DNA from: an uncultured Archangium sp.
Lineage (GTDB): Bacteria; Myxococcota; Myxococcia; Myxococcales; Myxococcaceae
NCBI GenBank assembly: GCA_903905455.1
Contig: CAIVGN010000187.1
Location: forward strand, 40,635-104,634
Length of the DNA: 64,000 nt
Reading direction: 5' to 3'
Shown here: positions 8,893 through 17,760 of the stretch, piece by piece
Position numbering within the stretch: the first letter of the stretch is position 1
Layout: every line of letters starts with the position of its first letter
Program-made: the position numbers and the translations under genes
Notes under the pieces: generated by a model
The model's database searches: none
What the model saw: the letters and a program-made list of their open reading frames with translations, nothing else
Told to the model about the DNA's origin: nothing

Positions 8893-11478
8893 TCAGCGCA
8901 GGAAGCCGTTGAGGGTGTCGGCGGCGTTGACCCCGTACCGAAGCGTCGCGCGGTCCACCACGCCACCATCGGACACGGGGGCCCAGAGGAAGTTGGGCTG
9001 CTTGCCGTAGCAGCTGTAGCGCCCGAAGGCCGAGTCGGAGTCGGCCTTGATCATCGAGTACTCCGGGTACGGACACACGTACGAGAGGAACGCCGGGTCG
9101 ATGGGGGCGACCGCCACGGTCTCGGTGTCCTCGGTGACGCAGCCGCCGCGGTAGGTGGTGATGGTGTACCCGGAAGTGGTGACGCCGTAGGGCCGGTAGC
9201 CCACCGCGGCGAAGCCCACCTCGCCCACGATGGGCACCTTGGTGAGGCACTGCACCACCGGCTGCTGGGTCTGGGTGCCCACGCCCTGCGCCTTGGTGCA
9301 GGCCGGGTCTCCGGGCGTCGTGCAGGGCCGGGCGTTGCAGCGGTTGAACGCCAGCTTGTCGTTGGTGCCGGTGCTGGTGGTGGCGAAGTCGGCGGGCAGG
9401 TGCTCGAAGGGCGACGAGGGCGTGGCGGTGACGCTGACGCACTTGAACTGGCTGTGGTGGCCCATGCCGCGCCACACCATGTCGTTGGGCTTCGCCGCGC
9501 CCAGGGCGCAGAGCCCGTAGTTGCGCACCAGCGCCTGGGTCTTGGGGTCGGTGGGCGAGGTCACCGTGGGGTGGGCCGGCGGCACCGAGGCGCAGCTGCC
9601 GGCCGTCGCCGGACACGTCCACTGCGCGAAGTCGAAGCCCGGCGCGGGCGTCGCCTGGTTGTAGGTGTTGTCACGCCGGCGCGCGCAGTTCCGCCAGTAG
9701 GTGGCCGGCACGGCGGGGGCGTACCCATCGGTGGGCAGGGCCGGGTCGAGCTGGCCGAAGTCGTAGCGCAGGGGGAAGGTGGTGTCGCAGCGCGAGCGCT
9801 CGCGGATCACCAGCGTGCCCAGGCCCGTGCCCGAGGCCTCGTAGAAGCCGCTGTAGAGCTCGGTGAAGTAGGCGAAGGAGTTGAGACGGGCGCGGTCGTC
9901 GGGGCCCACCACCGCCGGCTGGAGCTGGGCAATGTCGTCGACGCCGTTGTCGTCGTAGTCGGCCGCGAGCGACACGCAGGCCTTGGTCAGCGAGTTGAGC
10001 TCGTTGGCCGCCAGCAGGCGCCCGTTGGTGCCGTAGGCCGGCGCCCGGGTCAGGGCGCCCGGGTTACCCGGCACGTCGTTGCGCTGGGTCTCGAGCAGGC
10101 GCATGGCCACCGTGCCGGTGCACACCGCGGCGGTGGGGTTGAGCAGCAGGCCCTGGGTGCAGGAGCGCACGTCGGCCCCGATGCCGTACTCGTCCTCGAG
10201 CCGCACGCGATCCACCTTGAGCACCGCGCAGCGCGAGTTGGCCAGCAGCGCCTGGTCGGAGCGCACCACCTGGTCGTCGGCCTCTTCGCGCACCCAGCCG
10301 TCGTGGTCGGCGTCGCAGGTCGTCGCCTGGCCCGACATGCCCGGGGGCAGGAAGTAGCCGGTCAGCGTCTCGCACAGGCAGGTGCCCGCGGTGGTGCGGA
10401 TGGGCCAGATGCGCCCGGAGAAACCCTCACCCAGGCAGCTGCGGTTGCAGGCCTGGCAGGCGCCGACGCCGGCGTCGATGAACGACTCCCGCGCCTGGCC
10501 CGGAGCGCAGGGCAGCGCCTGGCAGGTGGGCACGCCGCTGCTGGGGTCGCAGTACTCGGTCGCCGCGCAGGTGACGGCGCCGCACAGCGGCACGGGGATG
10601 CAGGTGCCGGCGCCCCCGTCGGTGGACAGCTCCGTGAAGCCCGGGAGGCAGGTGGAGCAATAGGCGGTGATGCCGGCCTGGGTGCACGCGCGGTGCTGGC
10701 CGCCGCAGGAGTCGGCGAAGCCGCCGTCGGCCACGCAGCTGGGCTCCATGGCGCAGCCGGCAGAGGCGCAGGCCACGCAGCTCGAGCTCCGCGGGTCCCA
10801 CTTGAACTCCGCCTCGCAGCTGGCCGCGACGCAGACGGCGTCGGCCGAGGCCGACTCGGTGCACGTCTGGTGCGCCGTGCAGGCGCCGCTGGCGACCAGG
10901 CTGGCGCAGGTGGTGGGCACGCGGCAGGTCGTCGACGGCCCGTCGCAGGTGAGGCCCGGCCCACAGGCGTTGCCGCCGCCGCAGGGGCACCCGGCCACGT
11001 CGGCGCTGCAGGCGCGGCACAGGCTCATGCCGTCGCAGTAGGTGAGGCCGTCGCACTTCGGGTCACCGCCGCGGCAGGGGCAGTCCACCGCGCCGGCCGT
11101 GCAGGTGTCGGCGGCGCAGGTGCCGGCGGTGCAGGTCAGGCCGGTTCCGCAGGTTCCGGAGGGGCCGCAGGCGCAGCCCGCCTGGCCGGCCGGGCACGTG
11201 GCGCAGAGGCTGCCACTGCAGGTCAGGCCGGTGTTGCAGGTGCCGTTGTTGCGACACACGCAGCCCAGGCTGCCGCGGCTGCAGTCCACGCAGGTGCCGC
11301 CCAGGCACTCGCCGGTGGAACACGCGCCGGCGGCGCACGCGCACCCGAGCTGGCCCTGGCAGTCGGTCGAGGCGTCTTCACCGCCCGCACCGCCGTCTTC
11401 ACCGGCAACGGGCGTGGGACAGCCGGTGGTGAGCAGCAACGACAGGAGCAGCAGGGGTCCGACGGAGAGCGCGCGCAT
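8893..11478 (-). CDS. Cys-module lipoprotein with Ca-binding-like loops (861 aa)
   Basis: A signal peptide ends in LLTTGC (lipobox, Cys20). Residues about 35-180 hold five Cys modules of the form C-x-x-G-x-x-G-C-x-C-(x5-7)-C-x-x-G-L-x-C-x-x-G-x-C. Further Cys-rich EGF-like segments follow to about residue 390. Asp-rich loops resembling EF-hand/thrombospondin-type calcium sites occur (CDADHDGW and DYDDNGVDD). The C-terminal half has many Cys pairs and no recognised enzyme motif. The gene starts 22 bp after the TcA-like gene and shares the same Cys module, so it is likely a partner on the cell surface. Function is unknown; a tether, cap or receptor-binding part is possible. Confidence 0.75.
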   Translation of the reverse strand: MRALSVGPLLLLSLLLTTGCPTPVAGEDGGAGGEDASTDCQGQLGCACAAGACSTGECLGGTCVDCSRGSLGCVCRNNGTCNTGLTCSGSLCATCPAGQAGCACGPSGTCGTGLTCTAGTCAADTCTAGAVDCPCRGGDPKCDGLTYCDGMSLCRACSADVAGCPCGGGNACGPGLTCDGPSTTCRVPTTCASLVASGACTAHQTCTESASADAVCVAASCEAEFKWDPRSSSCVACASAGCAMEPSCVADGGFADSCGGQHRACTQAGITAYCSTCLPGFTELSTDGGAGTCIPVPLCGAVTCAATEYCDPSSGVPTCQALPCAPGQARESFIDAGVGACQACNRSCLGEGFSGRIWPIRTTAGTCLCETLTGYFLPPGMSGQATTCDADHDGWVREEADDQVVRSDQALLANSRCAVLKVDRVRLEDEYGIGADVRSCTQGLLLNPTAAVCTGTVAMRLLETQRNDVPGNPGALTRAPAYGTNGRLLAANELNSLTKACVSLAADYDDNGVDDIAQLQPAVVGPDDRARLNSFAYFTELYSGFYEASGTGLGTLVIRERSRCDTTFPLRYDFGQLDPALPTDGYAPAVPATYWRNCARRRDNTYNQATPAPGFDFAQWTCPATAGSCASVPPAHPTVTSPTDPKTQALVRNYGLCALGAAKPNDMVWRGMGHHSQFKCVSVTATPSSPFEHLPADFATTSTGTNDKLAFNRCNARPCTTPGDPACTKAQGVGTQTQQPVVQCLTKVPIVGEVGFAAVGYRPYGVTTSGYTITTYRGGCVTEDTETVAVAPIDPAFLSYVCPYPEYSMIKADSDSAFGRYSCYGKQPNFLWAPVSDGGVVDRATLRYGVNAADTLNGFLR

Positions 11479-11500
11479 GAGGTGGGTTCCGGGGGGCCGG

Positions 11501-14500
11501 TTAGAAGGAGGTGAAGTCGGTGTAATAGACGAGAACGCGCACGTCCGAGAGCGTGCCGACGTCGAGGTCCTTGTTGGCCAGCTCGTCGCGCTGGTTGATG
11601 ACCAGCTCCCACATGGTGTTCACCAGGGGGCGATCGCGGAAGCGGTAGTTCCGGTAGACGTCCGGGTCGTACACCTTGGCGCCCTGCACCGACGCGTTCA
11701 CCACCGCCAGCCGCGTGGGGAAGACGTAGTAGTCGGTCTCGTTGTTGACGTTGCGCACCACGCCGGTGCCCGACATGCGCAGGTAGACGCGCAGCACGGG
11801 GTCGCCGAGCTTGCCGCCCTGCACGTCGACCTCGAGGTGCTGGATCTTGTGGTCCCGGGTCAGCGGCGAGAGGCTGCTGCCGCTGGTGGAGAAGGGGATG
11901 GTGAGGTACCCGCTGGCGTCGAGCATGCGCACGTCCTTGAGGCGCGCCTGCATCTGCTTGATCCGCTCGCCCTCGGGCACCGAGTGGCCCTGCGCGTCGA
12001 GGGTGGGGATCTTCAGGATGTCGTCCTTGAGCGAGAGCGCCATCACGCGGACGTCGGGGTTGCCGTACTGCTCCTCGAAGGCGAAGAAGGCGTTGTCCAG
12101 CTCGAGGAGATAGTTCTCGAGGTTGTACTGGCCGGCGGTCACCATGCGGATGAGGAAGAGCTGCTCCTTCTTCGAGTAGCTCTGGCTGGTGTAGTACTCG
12201 TAGACCCGCGTCAGCCGGTAGGCCATCGCCAGCGCGTCGTTGAACGAGACGTCGGCGTTGATCACCGCGTCGTTCTGGTAGATGCGCACGTTGGGGTCGT
12301 TCTGGGCCGCGGCGACGTTGATCGCCAGCTGCTCGGTCTCGGTCTGCTGCGCCTGCAGGCGCTGGGCGCTGTTGTTGAGCCGCTGCACCTCGGCCACCGC
12401 CAGCCGCAGGCCGTAGTCGGCGCGCAGCGTCTCCAGCTGGGACTCGAGGGTGTCGTTGTACAGGGCGGCGATGCGCGCCGTGGAGTCCACGTTGGTGAGC
12501 ATGCAGGCGGAGTTCGTCGCCATCTTCACCGAGTCGCGGTCGTAGTCGCGCATCGCCCGCTCCTTGTTCGCGATGTTGACGTCGGTGGCGTACTGGGTGC
12601 CGGCGGCGGCGATGCCGGCGGCGGTGGCCACCACGGCCATGGCCCCCGAGCTGGCGCACTGGATCTCGCAGTCGGCGATCTGCATGCCGGTCATCACCGC
12701 CTGCACCCCGGCGGCGATGGAGGTGTTGAGGGCCTTCTGCTTCTCGATCTCCTGCTGCATGTCGTAGACGGTGCCCGACTGGGAGTACTGGAAGTCGGCC
12801 AGGGCGTTGCTCACGCCACAGGCGGCGGCGGCCCGGGTCCGCTCGATGTCGATGTCGTTGAGGGTGTTCTGGTGGTGCTGCAGCACCCCCTGCAACTTGA
12901 GCCCCGAGTCCTTCACCGCGGCCATGGCGTTGTGCAGCTCGCCGTTGCCCATGCGGCCGCACGGGTCCCCCATCTGCGTGGGGAGCGAGGCCTGGGGCGC
13001 GTACTTGGTGATCGCCGGGTACACGAGCGTGTCGTCGCCGACGAAGGTGCCGCACACGCTGGCCAGCTGGTTCTCGTAGTTGTTGCGGATGCTGACCAGG
13101 TCGGACTGGAACTGCGCGGCGTCCACCCTCCCCTGCTTGCCGAAGGTCAGCGCCGTCTGTTCCCGGGTCTTGGCCAGGTCCAGGCGCTGCCGCACCACCA
13201 CCGCGAGGGTGTCGTAGGCGTTGGTGGTGACCGAGGCGTTGTCCAGCGCGGGGAACGGGATGTAGTCGGTGGGGAACCCGAAGTAGTTCGTCTGGTCGGT
13301 GATCTTCCCGTAGACCTCGCGCATGTCGAGCAGCGCCATGCGGTAGTTCCGCTGGGCCTTCTCGATGGTGACGTTGATGCTCGCCAGGTTGCTCTGCGCC
13401 GACTGGGCGCTGATGTTCAGCATCAGGCGGCTGATCAGCGCGCTCTCCAGGTAGGTGGCCACGTAGGCCCGCTCCACGACCCGGCGGGCCAGGTCGGGCC
13501 GGTTGAAGTTCTGGTAGCGCTTGGCCACCTGGGCCCAGGCCACCGACTTCTGCGACGCGGCGCGCACCAGGCGCTCGAGGTAGCTGGTCACCGTCTCGGG
13601 GGTGATGAAGTCGGGGTCCGAGCCCACCGCCCCGCGCGAGAGCGCCTTCTGCATGTTCGTCCCCAGCAGGTAGAGCCGGTCGAGGGCCAGCTGGTAGTAC
13701 TGCCCGGCCTCGTAGAGCCGGTAGAGCTCGGCCCCGGCCACGCCGGTCAGGTCGATGCCCCCGGGCTCGAACACCGAGCCCTTGAAGCTGGCGCCGCCGG
13801 CCGCGGCGATGTCGAAGCGCGAGGCGTAGGCCGCGGTCAGCGAGTCGTCGCCCTGCATGATCAACAGCTCGGCATAGAGACGCTCGAAGCCGTCGTAGGT
13901 GGGGGTGAAGCTCGAGAAGTCCCGCTGCAGGAAGGTCTGCAGCGCCGAGGCCACGGTGGGCAGCCCGGGGCCCTGCGCGGTGGTCATGCCCGTCGAGACC
14001 ATCAGGGCGTCGTCGCTGTACAGGTTGAGCAGGCAGTCGATGCGCTGGCGCGCTTCTTCGATCTGCGCCGGGTCGTAGCAGTACGGAATGGCGTCGGAGT
14101 TGGGCACGCACTTCTGCGGCGCGAAGCCCAGGGTCCCGGCGGAGCTGCTGCTGACGAACTTGGTCTTGTAGCGGAACGCGGTGTTGATCAGCGTGGGCAG
14201 CGCCACGAAGCCGCGGGCCGTGGAGCTGGCGACGTGGGCGAACAGGGTCTTGCCCGCGCGCAGGTCGAGCCGGTTGTCATCGCAGTACACCTGCGTGGTG
14301 TCGGTGCACTGCACCGAGGGGCTGGCGTCGACCAGCTGGTTGTTGGCGATGAACGCCTTGAGCGTGGCGAAGCACGTGCCCCGGCCGTCGGCCTGCAGGG
14401 TGGTCTGGCAGGCGTTGTTCCACACCGGGAAGCTGGTCACGAACCAGGTGACCTTGCTGCCCACCGGGCACGCGGTGCGGGTGCCGGTGCCAGCGGCGTT

Positions 14501-17200
14501 GTCGCCGGGGCCTCCGTCGAAGAAGCCGGTGTCCTCGCACAGGTAGTGCGCGTTGGCCGGGAGCACCGGGGTGAACGAGGCGCTGGCCCCGCTCCCGTTC
14601 AGCAGCACCTTCACCAGGTTCACCTTGTCGGTGGCGCTGTTGGGGATCGCCGCCAGCAGCGACGGGTCACAGCTCGCCCCCAGGGCGATGGGCGAGGGCC
14701 GGTTGAGGGTGGACGGCTGGAGCCCCACGTAGTCCGCGGCCGTCAGCGAGGCCGCCGCGCGCTTGAGCACCATGAAGCCGTAGGCCGTGGTGGGCTCCTG
14801 GCCGGGGATGAAGGACGCGAAGCTCTCCTCGAAGAGGATGAAGAGCTCGGTCTGGTTGACCAGGGCGCCGTCGAGGAAGCGCAGGGTGCGGGTGCGCGAG
14901 GTGCCGTCTGGCACCGGGTTGCCCCCGGTGAGGCTCTGGTTCAACGCGGACAGGGTGGAGTTGACGTTGATGTCGAACGGCAGGTCCACCTGGCGGCAGA
15001 CGGTGCGGGTGCGCACCCCGGTGCTCGACACCTGCGTCCCGGCGACGAAGCCAGGCACCAGCCAGGGCTCCTCCATGGGGAGGAAGCCGACCGCGCAGGC
15101 GGCGCCGTTGGGGTAATAGCGGCCGCCGATCTTGGAGACGATCTGGTTGGTGTCCGCGGGCACCGGCGGCATGCTCTGCAGGAAGACGAGGCAGTCCGTG
15201 CCGCCGCCGTTGAAGCACGCGCTGGCGTCCGCCGGGCTGCCGGCGAACTTCATCTTCATCGCGGGGTTGCCCGGGTAGTGCATGGCCATCGACGACACGA
15301 TGCGGCCCTCGAAGGCCGTGGGGTCGGTGTCGGAGATCTTCAGGTTCATGGCCACCGGCAGCTCCGTGACCCCGGACGGGATGGGCGCCGAGTTGACGTT
15401 CTGCACGTAGGGACGCAGGCCCGTGGTGTTGGTGTACGGGTAGCAGGCCACGGTGCTCGAGTTGCCGTTGAGCGACCGGCAACGGGTGTTCACCGTGCCG
15501 AACTTCCAGGACTCGGTGCGCGTGGCGGTCATCACCGCCTGGAACTCCTGCCAGCCCTCGAGGTTGCCCAGGCGCAGCGCGCCCCAGCGCTGGATGAGCC
15601 CGTTCTCCACCGTGGTCACCGCGGTCTTGTCGGTGCCGGCGATCCACGGCTTGAGGCCGTTGGTGCCGAAGGTCCCGAAGTAATACATGGAGCCTGCCCA
15701 CTGGCCCTCGGGGCGCTGCACGTAGCCCAGGGTGACGGTGGTGGTCGCGTCGCGAGAGGTGATCTCCAGCGCGCCTTCCCAGTGCACCGCGTTGGCCAGG
15801 CCGCCGGCGTTGCCCACGGCGACCTTCGGGCACGGCGTGGCGTGGCCGCCGTCAGGCTGGTTGACCGCCGCGGCGTCCGGCGAGGTGACGGTGTCCACGC
15901 AGCCCGGGAGCAGGCGGAAGGCGATGGTGGGGTCCGGGACCGCCGCGCCCGAAGGCGCGCTCAGCGTCAGCCACGCCAGCGGGCACTCGCCCAGTTGCAC
16001 GTCGCAGTCCTTGTACTGGCGGGTCTCGGCGTCCAGCTTGAGGTCCACCCGCTCGGTGTGGCCGTCGGCGAAGGTGACCTGGTGCCAGAGCTTGCGCACG
16101 GTGACGTCCTGCACCTGGAGGCTGTGGGGCACCACCGCGAAGCTGCCCTGGGGCGCGACGTTCGAGAGGCTCAAGAACGACACCGGCACCCGGAGGCCAC
16201 CCTCAGGCAGGCTCGTGGGCGCGCCCGCGCCGCTGGGCGACGCGACGCAGAACCCGTTCTGGCCGTCGTTGTTCACGCAGCCCGAGCCCGCGGGACACGA
16301 GGCGGTCTGGGTGGTGACGCAGGTCGCGCGGCACACGTGCTTCGAGCAGCCCTGGCCGGTGGCGCAGTCGGCGTTCACCTCGCAGTTCGAATAGCAGCCG
16401 CCCGAGAGGCAGGCCTGGAAGGGGGGACACTGGAGGTCGGTGGTGCAGCTGGGCTTGGCCTCGCCCGGCAAGAGGCACGAGCCCTGGGTGCACGAGAGGC
16501 CCTCGGCGCAGCCGCTGCGGAGGTGGTCGGTGTCACAGGCCAGGGTGCCCGCGTCGGTCACCACGGGGCCCGAGCAGGAGGTGAAGCACACCGGGTTGCG
16601 CGGGGGCAGCTGGTTGGCCGCGGTGCACACGTCGTTGGCGCAGGCGAGGCCGGCGTTGCAGCCGCCGGCGGCAGTGCAGGCGCAGGCGGCGGTGCCCGGG
16701 TCGCAGTAGATGCAGGTGGCGGTGGCCGCGTCGCAGCGGTTGCCGCGGAAGCAGCGCCCGTCGCCGAGGCACGCCCCACCCTCGTAGCCGGTGGAGTCGA
16801 CGCACACCGAGCCGGCGAGGCAGCTCAGGCCCACGTCGCAGCTGCCCGCGAGGCAGGTGCAGCTCTTCGCGCCGGGCACGCAGCCGGCGGCGATGCAGAA
16901 GCCGGCCTGGCAGGTGTCGCCGGCGCCGTCACACGCGCTGCCGCTGCGGCACACGCAGCCGGTCGAGCCCGCCGGGCAGGCCATCTGCTCACACAGGCCG
17001 CCCTGGCACAGCAGGGTCTCGCCCTGGCTCGTCTTGCCGCACTTCGACGCGGCGGCGCACTCGCACCCCTGGGCACCGGCGACGCAGCTGGGCGGCGTGG
17101 CCCCGCTGTCCGGCGTCGGCACGGGGTCGGCGCCACAGCCGGCGAGCAGCAGGGACACCACGGCGAGAGCACGGCGGAACGACCTGGGCAGAGCAGACAT
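11501..17200 (-). CDS. TcA-like giant lipoprotein of a Tc-type complex (1899 aa)
   Basis: The ATG at 17200 follows GAGGTGAAG and opens a signal ending in LLLAGC (lipobox, Cys22). Residues about 35-330 carry repeated Cys modules like those of the two neighbouring lipoproteins. A beta-rich part spans about 340-1000. From about 1010 to 1690 the protein is almost wholly helical and coiled-coil-like, interrupted near 1490-1530 by a hydrophobic stretch (GAMAVVATAAGIAAAG), which is the pattern of a TcA pore-forming shaft. The last 190 residues are beta-rich and end in LSDVRVLVYYTDFTSF, similar to the TcB-binding end of TcA proteins (DVxLHIRYTA). With an SpvB/RHS gene in the same operon, a TcA-like role is the best reading, but homology is distant and unconfirmed. 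Confidence 0.65.
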   Translation of the reverse strand: MSALPRSFRRALAVVSLLLAGCGADPVPTPDSGATPPSCVAGAQGCECAAASKCGKTSQGETLLCQGGLCEQMACPAGSTGCVCRSGSACDGAGDTCQAGFCIAAGCVPGAKSCTCLAGSCDVGLSCLAGSVCVDSTGYEGGACLGDGRCFRGNRCDAATATCIYCDPGTAACACTAAGGCNAGLACANDVCTAANQLPPRNPVCFTSCSGPVVTDAGTLACDTDHLRSGCAEGLSCTQGSCLLPGEAKPSCTTDLQCPPFQACLSGGCYSNCEVNADCATGQGCSKHVCRATCVTTQTASCPAGSGCVNNDGQNGFCVASPSGAGAPTSLPEGGLRVPVSFLSLSNVAPQGSFAVVPHSLQVQDVTVRKLWHQVTFADGHTERVDLKLDAETRQYKDCDVQLGECPLAWLTLSAPSGAAVPDPTIAFRLLPGCVDTVTSPDAAAVNQPDGGHATPCPKVAVGNAGGLANAVHWEGALEITSRDATTTVTLGYVQRPEGQWAGSMYYFGTFGTNGLKPWIAGTDKTAVTTVENGLIQRWGALRLGNLEGWQEFQAVMTATRTESWKFGTVNTRCRSLNGNSSTVACYPYTNTTGLRPYVQNVNSAPIPSGVTELPVAMNLKISDTDPTAFEGRIVSSMAMHYPGNPAMKMKFAGSPADASACFNGGGTDCLVFLQSMPPVPADTNQIVSKIGGRYYPNGAACAVGFLPMEEPWLVPGFVAGTQVSSTGVRTRTVCRQVDLPFDINVNSTLSALNQSLTGGNPVPDGTSRTRTLRFLDGALVNQTELFILFEESFASFIPGQEPTTAYGFMVLKRAAASLTAADYVGLQPSTLNRPSPIALGASCDPSLLAAIPNSATDKVNLVKVLLNGSGASASFTPVLPANAHYLCEDTGFFDGGPGDNAAGTGTRTACPVGSKVTWFVTSFPVWNNACQTTLQADGRGTCFATLKAFIANNQLVDASPSVQCTDTTQVYCDDNRLDLRAGKTLFAHVASSTARGFVALPTLINTAFRYKTKFVSSSSAGTLGFAPQKCVPNSDAIPYCYDPAQIEEARQRIDCLLNLYSDDALMVSTGMTTAQGPGLPTVASALQTFLQRDFSSFTPTYDGFERLYAELLIMQGDDSLTAAYASRFDIAAAGGASFKGSVFEPGGIDLTGVAGAELYRLYEAGQYYQLALDRLYLLGTNMQKALSRGAVGSDPDFITPETVTSYLERLVRAASQKSVAWAQVAKRYQNFNRPDLARRVVERAYVATYLESALISRLMLNISAQSAQSNLASINVTIEKAQRNYRMALLDMREVYGKITDQTNYFGFPTDYIPFPALDNASVTTNAYDTLAVVVRQRLDLAKTREQTALTFGKQGRVDAAQFQSDLVSIRNNYENQLASVCGTFVGDDTLVYPAITKYAPQASLPTQMGDPCGRMGNGELHNAMAAVKDSGLKLQGVLQHHQNTLNDIDIERTRAAAACGVSNALADFQYSQSGTVYDMQQEIEKQKALNTSIAAGVQAVMTGMQIADCEIQCASSGAMAVVATAAGIAAAGTQYATDVNIANKERAMRDYDRDSVKMATNSACMLTNVDSTARIAALYNDTLESQLETLRADYGLRLAVAEVQRLNNSAQRLQAQQTETEQLAINVAAAQNDPNVRIYQNDAVINADVSFNDALAMAYRLTRVYEYYTSQSYSKKEQLFLIRMVTAGQYNLENYLLELDNAFFAFEEQYGNPDVRVMALSLKDDILKIPTLDAQGHSVPEGERIKQMQARLKDVRMLDASGYLTIPFSTSGSSLSPLTRDHKIQHLEVDVQGGKLGDPVLRVYLRMSGTGVVRNVNNETDYYVFPTRLAVVNASVQGAKVYDPDVYRNYRFRDRPLVNTMWELVINQRDELANKDLDVGTLSDVRVLVYYTDFTSF

Positions 17201-17248
17201 CTTCACCTCGAGACGACGGGAGCCGAGCGGCGGCCCCATAGGAGAACT

Positions 17249-17707
17249 TCAGCGCAGCGCAGGCACGGCGTTCGGCAGCTTCTGGGCGTTCCCGTCGACG
17301 CAGGAACTCTTCGTCACGGTGAGGCCGGCGGTGGGCCCGGTGATGCCCACCTGGACCCCCGAGGCAGGCAGCGCCGCGTCGCCCGGCGCGACGAAGCTGA
17401 GCGCGACCCGCGGGGCCTCGCGCACGAAGGTGCCGACCACGCCCCCGCTGAAGACCACCGAGCCCACGGTGGTGCCCGGCTGCTCGGTGAGCAGCACCTC
17501 GCAGCCCCGCACCGCCGGGTCGCCCGGCTGCAAGGTGACCAGGGTGCCGGGGGAACAGGTCCCCGCGCCGCACAGCAGGCCGGGGTCGCAGGCGTCGGCG
17601 GGCTTGCAGGGACACCCGCTGGCCCCGGGGGCGCACACCTTCGGCCCGCAGGAGCAGGCCTGCACGAAGAGCGAGACGACGAAGAGGAAGGAAGCGAGTT
17701 GGCGCAT
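17249..17707 (-). CDS. small Cys-module lipoprotein (152 aa)
   Basis: A signal peptide ends in FVQAC (Cys18). One Cys module follows (CAPGASGCPCK...CDPGLLCGAGTC), the same unit present in several copies in the 1899- and 861-residue neighbours. The rest (about residues 55-152) looks like one beta-sandwich domain with a terminal Cys. It lies between the RHS gene (53 bp upstream) and the TcA-like gene (48 bp downstream), so it is surely part of the same transcript. It could be an assembly adaptor or anchor for the complex; immunity function is possible but nothing in the sequence shows it. Confidence 0.75.
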   Translation of the reverse strand: MRQLASFLFVVSLFVQACSCGPKVCAPGASGCPCKPADACDPGLLCGAGTCSPGTLVTLQPGDPAVRGCEVLLTEQPGTTVGSVVFSGGVVGTFVREAPRVALSFVAPGDAALPASGVQVGITGPTAGLTVTKSSCVDGNAQKLPNAVPALR

Positions 17708-17760
17708 GGAGGGTTTTCGGTGAGGTGCTGTTGGAGCGAGGTCGCGCCGCGGGGTCAGAA

